A DNA stretch of 64,000 nt from CAVSWT01 sp963782985 (lineage in GTDB: Bacteria; Bacteroidota; Ignavibacteria; Ignavibacteriales; Ignavibacteriaceae), in contig CAWALU010000003.1 in assembly GCA_963782985.1 (NCBI GenBank), positions 62,001 through 126,000 of the forward strand, given 5' to 3'. The notes below the pieces were generated by a model. That model saw nothing but the letters and a program-made list of their open reading frames with translations. It searched no databases and was not told where the DNA came from. The position numbers and the translations under genes are program-made. Shown here one piece after another: positions 43,486 through 52,450 of this stretch (the first letter of the stretch is position 1; every line of letters starts with the position of its first letter).

Positions 43486-46400
43486 TTAAATTACTTTTAA
43501 TTTTTTAAACGCTTCATCTATTTTAGAAAGTAAGATGGATTGATCAACAGGTTTAGCAATGTAATCGTCAAAGCCGTGTTTAAATATTACAACTTTATCA
43601 TTAACCATTGCTTTGGCGGTTACGGCAAATACCGGAACGTTTGACCATTTTTTATTTTCTTTTATTCTCTGAATAGTTTGGAAGCCGTCCATTTCAGGCA
43701 TCATTATATCTAATAAAATTAAATGTGGAGTTCTTTTTTCAAGATAGTCCAAACACTCCAATCCGTTTTTCACCATTCTTGTTTTATAATTTTGAGCGCG
43801 CAGAATTTCATTTAAAGTAAATAATGAATCCGGGTCATCGTCAACAATTAATATTTCATCTGCAAAATCATTCTGAGTAAAATCATCTTCATCTTCTGAA
43901 TCGTCTTTAATTTCAATATGGTTTTCGTCGTCAAGGTTTTTTGATTCCTGAAATCTTATTCTATCCCTTACAACTTTTAAAACATCAAGCGGATGACCAT
44001 TAGCCTTAATAGTAATTTCTTGAACTACATTTTGTAAAGAATTTATTTCTTCGGAAGTAAGATTTTTAGCTGTGCTGATAATGATAGGAATATGTTTGGT
44101 ATCGCGGTTAGTTTTTAGTTTGTGCGACAAAGTTATTCCATCTACCACAGGCATAATCAAATCAATAATAATTAAATCCGGCTGCATTTCTAAAATTTTA
44201 TTGAAGGCAATTTCGCTGTCTTTTATATAATGAATTTTTATTGCATCATTTTTAAATTCGGATTTAAATCTTTCAAATTCTAATTCATCATCGTCAACTA
44301 AAACTACTTTTTTTATTTTTCGTTTAGAAATATTTTCCAGCTGATTTAAAATCACATTCAATTTATCAGTTGAAAACGGCTTAACTATATATTCATAAGC
44401 GTTCAAACCATAGCCAAGATTTTTATCATCCATAATTGAAATTAAAATAACGGGAATATTTTTTGTTTCTTCATTTTCTTTTAACTCCCTTAAAATATTC
44501 CAGCCGCTGTTTCCTTGTATCATTATATCTAAAGTTATAGCGTACGGTTTTAATTCAATTGCTTTTTGAATTCCAATTTTTCCATTCTCGGCAAATTCAG
44601 TATCGTAGCCTTTGGAGTTTAAATATTGCCCGATGGTAGGCTTTACCAAAATCGAATCATCAATAACCAAAATTGTTTTATTAGATGATAAAGTATTGGA
44701 TTTTTTAATTAGCGCAATTTCATTTTTAATTTCTCGTAGCTCGACAAAGTTAAAAGGAATTGTAAAAATAAATGTTGAGCCTTTACCTAGTTTGCTTATC
44801 AATTCAATTTTACCGTTTAATAAATCAGAAATTTTTTGCGAAATTGTTAATCCTAATCCAGTGCCTCCGTATTTTCTGCTGTGTGTTCCATCTATTTGCC
44901 TAAACTCGTCAAAAATTATTTTTTGGTTCTCTTCAGATATTCCTATCCCGGAATCTTTAATTTTAAAAATTAAATTTTTATCTTCATTACTAATTTCTAA
45001 TTCAACAGAACCTTCATTTGTAAATTTAATTGCGTTGCTTAATAAATTCATAACCACCTGCGTTACTTTAACGCGGTCGGTTTTAATTACAGATCCTTTA
45101 TTAGTTAAGCAGTTGGTTGAAAAATTAATTTTTTTAGAATTTATTAGCGGATAAACAAATGATTCCAGTTCATTAATTAAATCATAAATAGAAACTTCTT
45201 CTTCAGTAATTTCCATTTTGCCTGATTCAATTTTTGAAAGATCAAGAATTTCATTTATTAAATTCATTAACCTTTTGCCGCTATTTAAAACAACTTGCAG
45301 CTTTTCGCGGTTGAGTTTATTAATAGAGCCGTCCTCAACCATAATTGTTGTAAGCCCTAAAATTGCATTCATGGGCGTGCGAAGCTCGTGCGACATATTT
45401 GCCAGAAATTGAGATTTAAGAGTAGTTGATTCTTCCGCTTTTATTTTTTGTAATTCTAATTCGTCTGCTTTTTCCCTCAACTTGTCGTGAAGTTCTATAA
45501 GATCGTCGTTTTGTTTTTTTATTTTTTCATTCTGCTGAAGATAATCATCATTCATTTTTTTAAGTTCAGAAACAAAATTTTCTAATTGAACAAAAGCTTG
45601 CGCGTTTATAATTCCAATTGCTAATTGAACTTTTATTTTTTCGAGATATTGTTTCGCCTCAGCCGAAGGTTTTTTTATTGACCCAAATACGAAAAGTGAA
45701 ATAACTTTGTTGTTATATAAAATTGGCTGGATGAGAATATTATTAATTTCTATATCTATAATTCCGGCGGAAACTATGGACGATTCCTTTTCAATATTAA
45801 TTTCTAACCGCTCTTTTGTTTTAATTACAGTTTCAAAAAAATCAGTCTGCATTTCAAACTTTGAATTATTTTTCCAACCGTAAGCGCTGGCAAGCTTAAA
45901 TTCTTTTCCATCAACTTGGTAAAAAGCTCCCACAATAAAATTACATGCTTTAATAATTTTATTTAAAGCCGCTTCGGATATTTCATTTAACGTTGGGTTC
46001 TGATTAATCAGAGTTATAAAATCAGAATAATCTTTTTCTGCATTTTGATTTTTATCCAGTTCATCAACCATGGCGTTAAATGCATTTGCTAAATCGCCTA
46101 ATTCATCTTTGCTTTGAAGTTTAATACGATTTTTAAAATCACCTGTTTTAGTAATTTCGGTAGCCTTGCTTAATTTTCTAATCTGCTTTCTAATTTTTTC
46201 AGTAAAAAGGAAGGTAAGAATTAAAGACAAAATGATTCCCGCTGTGCCAACAATAATAAGTATATATAATAAGCTGGATCTTAATTCGGTTAGCTCGCTT
46301 AAATTAGCGTAAACAATAAATTTTAAATTATTGGATTGTTCAAAATTGCTTGAAGGTTTTATTAATGAAGCTATGAGATCGGCGTTATTATTTTCATTTA

Positions 46401-47010
46401 TATAAACTTCATAATTTTTTTTGGTTAAAAGTTTATCATAAATCTCATTTATTTGAAGTAAATATTTTTCATTCGCTAAAGGATTAGAAATTTCCGTAGC
46501 GGAATTATTCCAGATAACCGCAATCTCGCAGCCGATTTTTTTTGATAACTCCGATAAAAATTCTCCGCTTAATACTCTTCCGTAATAATAATGAACATTA
46601 TCTTTGGTTTGATAGCTTTTTACAACCGCTTGTGGATTGTATTCCAAAAACTCATTAAGAGTTATTTTTTTGTCGGGAACATATACTAAATTTTTAGTGG
46701 AAATCGGAGTTAAATATTTTAAAGTATTTGCTTCAACCTTAAAGATGAAATCGATATTTCTTTCAGCGAGTTTAGGATTATTAAATACAAAATCTTTTTT
46801 ATTATTAATCAAAAACAAAAAATCATCTTCAGTTTCCTGCATAGCTTGCCGGTAATACGAATTAAAGTTGCTAACGGAATGAAGTAAATTTTTCGTCTGC
46901 TGGGTTGCCAATACATTATATATTAATGAATAAAAAGCAACCGCAGAGCTAATAAGAATCAAACCGACAATCGCAAAATTGACGATTAGAATCCGGTAAC
47001 TTATTTTCAT
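43486..47010 (-). CDS. large membrane hybrid histidine kinase with three receivers
   Basis: A 1174-residue sensor kinase. Two membrane helices (about 8-30 and 245-270) enclose a periplasmic sensor of about 210 residues. Then come a HAMP domain (LSKATEITKTGDFKNRIKLQ), a GAF-like domain (about 330-470), a coiled coil, HisKA (FLANMSHELRTPMNAILGL) and HATPase (NLLSNAIKFTNEGSVEL, GGTGLGLTISQKISDLLNG). Three receivers follow, with acceptors in AITLDIMIQGNSG, LIIIDLIMPVVDG and LILLDIMMPEMDG. It lies 3 bp after a single-receiver gene that itself overlaps the secretin gene, so it belongs to the pilus transcript and may sense or control pilus function. Confidence 0.9.
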   Translation of the reverse strand: MKISYRILIVNFAIVGLILISSAVAFYSLIYNVLATQQTKNLLHSVSNFNSYYRQAMQETEDDFLFLINNKKDFVFNNPKLAERNIDFIFKVEANTLKYLTPISTKNLVYVPDKKITLNEFLEYNPQAVVKSYQTKDNVHYYYGRVLSGEFLSELSKKIGCEIAVIWNNSATEISNPLANEKYLLQINEIYDKLLTKKNYEVYINENNNADLIASLIKPSSNFEQSNNLKFIVYANLSELTELRSSLLYILIIVGTAGIILSLILTFLFTEKIRKQIRKLSKATEITKTGDFKNRIKLQSKDELGDLANAFNAMVDELDKNQNAEKDYSDFITLINQNPTLNEISEAALNKIIKACNFIVGAFYQVDGKEFKLASAYGWKNNSKFEMQTDFFETVIKTKERLEINIEKESSIVSAGIIDIEINNILIQPILYNNKVISLFVFGSIKKPSAEAKQYLEKIKVQLAIGIINAQAFVQLENFVSELKKMNDDYLQQNEKIKKQNDDLIELHDKLREKADELELQKIKAEESTTLKSQFLANMSHELRTPMNAILGLTTIMVEDGSINKLNREKLQVVLNSGKRLMNLINEILDLSKIESGKMEITEEEVSIYDLINELESFVYPLINSKKINFSTNCLTNKGSVIKTDRVKVTQVVMNLLSNAIKFTNEGSVELEISNEDKNLIFKIKDSGIGISEENQKIIFDEFRQIDGTHSRKYGGTGLGLTISQKISDLLNGKIELISKLGKGSTFIFTIPFNFVELREIKNEIALIKKSNTLSSNKTILVIDDSILVKPTIGQYLNSKGYDTEFAENGKIGIQKAIELKPYAITLDIMIQGNSGWNILRELKENEETKNIPVILISIMDDKNLGYGLNAYEYIVKPFSTDKLNVILNQLENISKRKIKKVVLVDDDELEFERFKSEFKNDAIKIHYIKDSEIAFNKILEMQPDLIIIDLIMPVVDGITLSHKLKTNRDTKHIPIIISTAKNLTSEEINSLQNVVQEITIKANGHPLDVLKVVRDRIRFQESKNLDDENHIEIKDDSEDEDDFTQNDFADEILIVDDDPDSLFTLNEILRAQNYKTRMVKNGLECLDYLEKRTPHLILLDIMMPEMDGFQTIQRIKENKKWSNVPVFAVTAKAMVNDKVVIFKHGFDDYIAKPVDQSILLSKIDEAFKKLKVI

Positions 47011-47013
47011 TTT

Positions 47014-47379
47014 TTAGTCTTTCCGAAGAACATTCTTGATGGTTAATAAAAGCTCGTCAATATCATACGGCTTGCTAATAAAATCATTAGCGCCCATACG
47101 GGCAGAGTCAATCGCGCTTTTAACATCAGTGTACGCAGTGAGGACTATTATTTTAGAAGCAGTTTCTTTTTGCTGCAGTTCTTTAAGAACTTCAAAGCCG
47201 TCTTTCTTCGGCATTTTAAGATCTAATAAAATTAGATCCGCAGCTTTGCGGGATAAATAATCTAAGGCGTCATCACCACTGTTAACATAATCTGTTTCGT
47301 ATCCGGCTTCCACCAATTCATCTTTAAGAGCCTTGCATAAATTGATGTCGTCGTCAACAATCAGGATTGATCTCATCAC
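47014..47379 (-). CDS. single-domain response regulator in the pilus operon
   Basis: A 121-residue stand-alone receiver: acidic pocket ILIVDDDINLCKAL, phospho-acceptor Asp53 in LILLDLKMPKKDG, Thr/Ala switch KIIVLTAYTDV, and Lys in DFISKPYDID. It has no output domain, so it acts by protein contact or as a phosphate relay. Its ATG overlaps the secretin stop by 4 bp and the hybrid kinase gene follows after 3 bp. Such tight junctions favour translational coupling with both. Confidence 0.9.
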   Translation of the reverse strand: MMRSILIVDDDINLCKALKDELVEAGYETDYVNSGDDALDYLSRKAADLILLDLKMPKKDGFEVLKELQQKETASKIIVLTAYTDVKSAIDSARMGANDFISKPYDIDELLLTIKNVLRKD

Positions 47380-48632
47380 TTTTTAGATTCGCCGTTTTCC
47401 GTATGGTCAAATTGATAATACTTAACTTTGTCTCTATAATTATTAATTTCCGTTTTTACGGGTGATGATGTTAACTTAGGCGCTTCTAGCCTTTCTTTTA
47501 GAGTGGGAACTAATTCCGCTTTAAGCAGAATGACAAGTTCTTTTTTATTTGTATTGGTTTCTTCAGAACCGGCTAAATATCTAATGCCAAATACCCACCA
47601 GGGTAAATCTTTTAAGAACGGTATCCCGGTTCTAATTTTAGTATCTTCATTTAAGAACAATCCGCCAATAACAGTTTCTTCTCCATTTAATAATAACACC
47701 TGCGTTTTAGCGGTGGTTTTATTAATGATTGTTGTGGCTTCATCGGGCACATAAGAACTTCTTTCAACGCTTACATCTAAAAGAATATAGTTAACATCTT
47801 CTTCTTTATAGATGTAAGGAGTAACTTCAATTATTGAGCCAGTGGAGAAGAAATTTTCAATAACATTTCCGGCAAAATCTCTTTGCTTAATTGATATATC
47901 AGAGCCAACTTGAATTCTACCCTGATTACGATCTCTTACGGTTATATTTGGGCTGCCGATAATCTCGCCTAAGTTCTCGTTTTCAAAGAACTTAAAAATT
48001 GCATAAGCTTCGCCGTAAAATCCGCCCACATCAAATTTAGTTCTGCCGTTTAATTCAAATTCAGGACCTAATTGATCAGCCGAAGAATTGCTTTGGGTAG
48101 CAGAAAGTTTATCTTGGTCAACGCCAATTTTACCGCCAAAGTCCAAACCTTTCTTTGAAAGTAAAAATTTCCAATCTAACCCGCGCTGGCTGGCGGCGGT
48201 AGTATTTAATTCAAAAAACACAGCAGAAATTTTTACTTCTCTTGAGTCAACAGGAGCGTAAGTTTGGGGTGTATGCTTATCAGCTTCAGGTTCATTTTTT
48301 CTTTTAATAACAATTACGTCTTCTTTTTCTTCGAAGGTTAATCCATTCATTTGAACTAATATTGTTAAGGCTTTATCATAGGGAATATTTTTTAATTCAA
48401 TGTTAATAGGATTTTTCGATGTTATGGTGGAAACTATTCCTTTGCCAGTTAGATTTTCGCTAACCTTACTTAAAAGTTCAATAGCGCTGTCAAACGAAAG
48501 CGTAGGCGAAAGAGAGACTATCTCGTCGGGATTTGTGAATCCTTTTTTAAGCGATCTCTCCAGATAATTTTGCGGATACGTAAATGACACAAAAATTAAT
48601 ACGAAGGCTATTGATGTAATAATCTTTTTCAT
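47376..48632 (-). CDS. short secretin (PilQ/GspD family)
   Basis: A 418-residue outer-membrane secretin. Signal peptide residues 1-20 (ending FTYPQ), then an STN/N0-like domain (about 40-110; AIELLSKVSENLTGKGIV, IPYDKALTILVQMNGLTFEE), a linker, and the secretin core (about 130-390). The core has EVKISAVFFELNTTAASQRG, GSPNITVRDRNQGRIQVGSD and the C-terminal signature IGGLFLNEDTKIRTGIPFLK with ELVILLKAELVP. It is shorter than typical PilQ, lacking AMIN and extra N-domains. It follows the PilO-like gene with a 4-bp overlap. Confidence 0.9.
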   Translation of the reverse strand: MKKIITSIAFVLIFVSFTYPQNYLERSLKKGFTNPDEIVSLSPTLSFDSAIELLSKVSENLTGKGIVSTITSKNPINIELKNIPYDKALTILVQMNGLTFEEKEDVIVIKRKNEPEADKHTPQTYAPVDSREVKISAVFFELNTTAASQRGLDWKFLLSKKGLDFGGKIGVDQDKLSATQSNSSADQLGPEFELNGRTKFDVGGFYGEAYAIFKFFENENLGEIIGSPNITVRDRNQGRIQVGSDISIKQRDFAGNVIENFFSTGSIIEVTPYIYKEEDVNYILLDVSVERSSYVPDEATTIINKTTAKTQVLLLNGEETVIGGLFLNEDTKIRTGIPFLKDLPWWVFGIRYLAGSEETNTNKKELVILLKAELVPTLKERLEAPKLTSSPVKTEINNYRDKVKYYQFDHTENGESKK

Positions 48633-49534
48633 TTTAAATTCTCTAATTTATTATTCTTATTTTTTTCACTTTCTAAATCCAAATCTACCTTTTCAATTAT
48701 TCCGCCTTTATTTAGCACAAAGCTTACCTTATTATTTTTATAATCTATTTTTGTTAGGTAGCCGAGATAAACTTCATCGCCTTCCCAAAGCAGATAGCTG
48801 CTTCCTCTGCTGTCGGCAATAAATGCGCCTTCGGGAATAAGCGCAAGTAGTTTTGCGCCTTGAACATCCAATAAGAAATCAGTGTTTGGGGGAATTTCAT
48901 TTCTTATAAGAGGATAGAAAATATCATATAAACCAGGCGCAGATAAATTATTTTCAACTCTGCCTGTGCTTGCAAATCTATCATTGGATGAATAATAAAC
49001 ATGGCTTAAAAGATTATAGTTCACAAGAAAATGGGGATAGCCATCTTGATCGGTAGATATTAAATTGCCAAGCGTAATGGTTTTTATTTTTTTTAATTCT
49101 TTGCTTTGCTCAATGGCATAAACTAATTTATAAAGATCATTAAAACTTGCGCCGCCGGAAAGCCTGTATTCAAAATAATTGAATTCCTTGTCTTGTCCTT
49201 GGTTTAAAAACTCTGCGCTGATTTGGGTGTTGGCTGAAAAGTTTGAAGAAATATTATTTATAAAAGTAAAAAATTTTATAGAGGAAATATTTTGAGGTAT
49301 ATTAAATTTTCTTGTAGCGAGAACAGAGTCCAGCACAGCAGATCTCTTTTGTAGGTCTTGATATTGAGTTGTAAGCTGTTCGGTATTATAATCATTCACT
49401 TTTAATTTAGCTAAGTTCGTTCTTTTCTCTTCTAAATCGCCCCTTTGAAAAACAAAGATATAAATTCCTCCCGCCAGAAGAATCAATATTAAAAGGGCTA
49501 ACAACCCTAATGAGTTTTTTATTTTTCTATTCAT
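48629..49534 (-). CDS. PilO-like inner-membrane alignment protein, probably PilO-PilP fusion
   Basis: A 301-residue protein with one N-terminal membrane helix (LGLLALLILILLAGGIYIFV), a coiled coil with heptads (about 30-75), and a ferredoxin-like periplasmic domain (FNYFEYRLSGGASFNDLYKL) as in PilO/GspM. The last 100 residues hold an extra beta domain (LIPEGAFIADSRGSSYLLWE, GYLTKIDYKNNKVSFVLNKG, GIIEKVDL) that resembles the PilP/GspC homology region. If so, it links the inner-membrane complex to the secretin itself. The PilP part is inferred from the pattern, not shown. It abuts the PilM-PilN gene directly. Confidence 0.7.
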   Translation of the reverse strand: MNRKIKNSLGLLALLILILLAGGIYIFVFQRGDLEEKRTNLAKLKVNDYNTEQLTTQYQDLQKRSAVLDSVLATRKFNIPQNISSIKFFTFINNISSNFSANTQISAEFLNQGQDKEFNYFEYRLSGGASFNDLYKLVYAIEQSKELKKIKTITLGNLISTDQDGYPHFLVNYNLLSHVYYSSNDRFASTGRVENNLSAPGLYDIFYPLIRNEIPPNTDFLLDVQGAKLLALIPEGAFIADSRGSSYLLWEGDEVYLGYLTKIDYKNNKVSFVLNKGGIIEKVDLDLESEKNKNNKLENLK

Positions 49535-51073
49535 CTATTTTTTTTTGGGGAAATTTAACAAATCAAAAGTTAAAGTAAATTTGTATATTTTTTTATCTCT
49601 TAATTCTTCGAACATAATATTTTTTAGCTGAGCAGATTGTATTGAATAAGCAAAATCAGTTAAAACATTTTTATCGAGAGCGTAGCCATCCACCGTTACT
49701 GTTGTTTCTTGATCTTTGGCAATACGCGTTAGCCATAAATTTTTTCTTGTTGAAAAGAAAGAAGAAAAATCTTTTAAAACTTCCGTCCAAACTTCTGAAC
49801 CGATTGAGATAGAATCTAATATAGCCTGAGTCTGATCAAATCCGCTAATCTTTCCTTCAAGCTCACCAATCTGATTTAGGATTTCATTATTCTGCCGCAA
49901 TAAAATTGTCTGCCGAGTTATTTGTGAATCAAGTTCGTTCATTTCCTTTTTGTTGGACAATATTTTTTGCGTTATATAAAAAGCCGCAAGAAACAATAAA
50001 ATAAGTATTACATATCCATGCCAGCTAAATTGAAAAAACTTCTGCTGTTCTTTAACAAACTTGGGAAGCAGCATAATGCCTTTATGCTCGCCCGCTAATT
50101 CATCATAATAATCGGTGGCAATTGCAAGAGGCACGCTGTATGAAGAAATTTTTTCGCGTGTTTCTTCATCCAAACCGCTCATATCTATATCATCAAAATC
50201 AAGACGAGAAACATTCGCTTCAGGGAAAGTGCCGTAAAATGAAAGAACTAAATTTTCAGAATCATCTTCGCCGCAAACCACAATATTATCCAGCGAGGAG
50301 ATACCGCCGTTTTCCATCTCTAAAAGTATTTTTGAAAAATACACATCGTAAGTATGAAGATTAACGGTGCCGATATCCAGCGTTGTTCCGATGTGTTTTA
50401 TTTTTCTTCCATGAAGAAAAACCAACTTGCTATATTCTTTACCGATATAAACAACTAATGAGTCATCATCGGGAAAAAACTTTTTTCGTTTAGCAACATA
50501 ATACGCTAAAGAGATTTCGGCGCTTTTTATGGTTGGAATTTTATAATATCTTTTACCATTAAACCGCGCTATCGAATTAATTAATTGAAGACAAGGAACA
50601 TCGCCGCTTATAAATGTTGTTAGCAATGTTTTGTCTGTTAATTCAATATAACCAAGGTTTTCATCATCAATTGTTAAATTTTTTGTTTCCCGAATATCTT
50701 CAATTATATCTTGCGAAACTTTTTTATTTTTAGCTCCTTTAGAGCCGTCATAAATATGGTAGTATATTGAAGGTTCAGTTAATCCGGGAATGAATAAATG
50801 ATTGTTCAGATTTACTCCCCGCAAGAATGAACTTATCATGCTTTGGCTGGAGACGCCTATATTTGCCGCTTTGGGCGATGCCTTTTCAATTTTTTCAAAT
50901 TCTAATTCTTCACCCTCAATACTTAAATCGGAGATGCCTTCTTCAAGGTCCAGCTGACTTTGCATAACTTCAAATGAACCAGCGCGATGAAGTTTAAGTT
51001 TATCTTTTTCTTTGCTAATTACGGCAACTTTACTATCGCCGCCTTCGCAGTAAAAACAAACTAATGGTTTCAA
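49535..51073 (-). CDS. PilM-PilN-like fusion protein
   Basis: A 512-residue protein. The N-terminal 330 residues have the look of an actin-like PilM/GspL cytoplasmic domain (VCFYCEGGDSKVAVISKEKD; DDSLVVYIGKEYSKLVFLHG; IVVCGEDDSENLVLSF). A membrane helix (YVILILLFLAAFYITQKIL, about 345-365), a coiled coil and a PilN-like periplasmic domain of about 120 residues follow (VWTEVLKDFSSFFSTRKNLW, TVTVDGYALDKNVLTDFAYS). In classical systems PilM and PilN are separate proteins joined by the PilN N-terminal peptide, so this is a GspL-like arrangement. It sits 1 bp after the PilT-like gene. Confidence 0.78.
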   Translation of the reverse strand: MKPLVCFYCEGGDSKVAVISKEKDKLKLHRAGSFEVMQSQLDLEEGISDLSIEGEELEFEKIEKASPKAANIGVSSQSMISSFLRGVNLNNHLFIPGLTEPSIYYHIYDGSKGAKNKKVSQDIIEDIRETKNLTIDDENLGYIELTDKTLLTTFISGDVPCLQLINSIARFNGKRYYKIPTIKSAEISLAYYVAKRKKFFPDDDSLVVYIGKEYSKLVFLHGRKIKHIGTTLDIGTVNLHTYDVYFSKILLEMENGGISSLDNIVVCGEDDSENLVLSFYGTFPEANVSRLDFDDIDMSGLDEETREKISSYSVPLAIATDYYDELAGEHKGIMLLPKFVKEQQKFFQFSWHGYVILILLFLAAFYITQKILSNKKEMNELDSQITRQTILLRQNNEILNQIGELEGKISGFDQTQAILDSISIGSEVWTEVLKDFSSFFSTRKNLWLTRIAKDQETTVTVDGYALDKNVLTDFAYSIQSAQLKNIMFEELRDKKIYKFTLTFDLLNFPKKK

Positions 51074-52312
51074 TTAAACCGCCGTTAAAATTTGTTGAAT
51101 TCTTGTTTTGTTATTTGCATACGCTATCGCCGTGTCCAGTGAAATCTTCTTTGCAAGGTATAACCTCTTCAAATCTTGTTCCAACGTTATCATTCCTGAA
51201 GCGCTGCTTTGATTGATCATCATATAAATTTCGCTGGTGTTATTATTTTTAATAGCTGCGCGCACGTTTGGGTTTACTATTAAAACTTCTTTTGCCATAA
51301 CGCGTTTGCCATCTAAGCTTGGAACTAATTTTTGCGAAACAACGGAAATTAATACGTCTGCAAGTCTATTTCTTACTCGGTCCTGTTCATTGGGGTGCAT
51401 CTCCGCAATTATTCTATCAATAGATTCCACAGCAGATGAAGTATGAAGAGTGGAAAATACTTTATGCCCGGTGTCAGTAATTTCCAATGCAGCCATTATT
51501 GTATCGGGATCTCTCATTTCACCAATGACAATAATATCAGGATCTTGACGTAAGGCTTGAATAACTCCTTCTTTAAAAGATAAAACATCGCGCCCCACTT
51601 CTCGGTGCCGTATAATTGCCATTCTTGATTCGTGAACATACTCAATTGGAGAAGCAATAATTACAATGTGCGCGGGGGAAACATCATTATGAGCATCGAT
51701 AATAGAATCAAGAGTAGTTGATTTACCAGAGCCGGTAATTCCGGTTACTAAAGATAGACCGAACTTAATATAAGAATGGCTCATTGCTTTAACTGCGTTG
51801 GGATGAAAGTCAAGCGAGTTCAAAGGTCTTACAACTGTATTGATGGATCGCATGTTTAATGAAAGCGTATCTAAGTCATAATAAGCATCAGCTCTAAATC
51901 TTACGTTTTTATTTTTTCTTTGATATAAAAAAGTATAACTGAAATCTATATTCCTGGTCAACATCAACATTTTCAGTTGATTCAAATTAAGCAGATTAAT
52001 AATTATAACAGCGGCTTCGTCAGCGTCAAATTGAGGAAGCTCTTTAATCCTTTGCTTTTTACCATAAATTCTTAACCAAATATATCCTTCATTGCCATGC
52101 CCGCCAAGTTCAATATCAGAGGCATCGCGTTCAATCATTTCAGTTAATAATTTATCAATGAGCTGTTTTAAAATTAATTTTTGTTGAGGCAAAAGCGACT
52201 TAATGTTTTCGCAAAAGTAACTAATTCTTTCAGATCCGATTAGGGCTGGGGGTGCGGAATTAATGAATTGTGTTAGAATGGTCTTTGCTTCAGATATCGA
52301 CACTAAAAACAC
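51074..52312 (-). CDS. PilT-family retraction-type ATPase
   Basis: A 412-residue hexameric ATPase of the type IV pilus/T2SS family. Walker A is GITGSGKSTTLDSII, Walker B region DIIVIGEMRDPDTIMAALEI, and the His box FSTLHTSSAVESIDR. The small N-terminal domain and lack of the tetra-Cys zinc site point to PilT rather than PilB. An N-terminal extension of about 50 residues is unusual. The start is GTG; a second in-frame GTG three codons on is equally possible. About 140 bp without a gene separate it from the minor pilin genes upstream. Confidence 0.88.
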   Translation of the reverse strand: MFLVSISEAKTILTQFINSAPPALIGSERISYFCENIKSLLPQQKLILKQLIDKLLTEMIERDASDIELGGHGNEGYIWLRIYGKKQRIKELPQFDADEAAVIIINLLNLNQLKMLMLTRNIDFSYTFLYQRKNKNVRFRADAYYDLDTLSLNMRSINTVVRPLNSLDFHPNAVKAMSHSYIKFGLSLVTGITGSGKSTTLDSIIDAHNDVSPAHIVIIASPIEYVHESRMAIIRHREVGRDVLSFKEGVIQALRQDPDIIVIGEMRDPDTIMAALEITDTGHKVFSTLHTSSAVESIDRIIAEMHPNEQDRVRNRLADVLISVVSQKLVPSLDGKRVMAKEVLIVNPNVRAAIKNNNTSEIYMMINQSSASGMITLEQDLKRLYLAKKISLDTAIAYANNKTRIQQILTAV

Positions 52313-52450
52313 TTTCTAATATTTTGATAACGTAAACTATTATATGATTGCGATAAATACAAGTAAAACATATAATAAAAAATTTAATTTCTAAACTTCC
52401 CGTACAAATTTATTTAAAAAAAATTAAAAAGAAAGAGTTTGGTAAAAATT

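Noticed and set aside
44612..45154. Plus-strand frame of 180 codons
   Set aside because: It lies wholly inside the hybrid kinase gene on the other strand, whose HisKA/HATPase motifs are clear; it has no family features.
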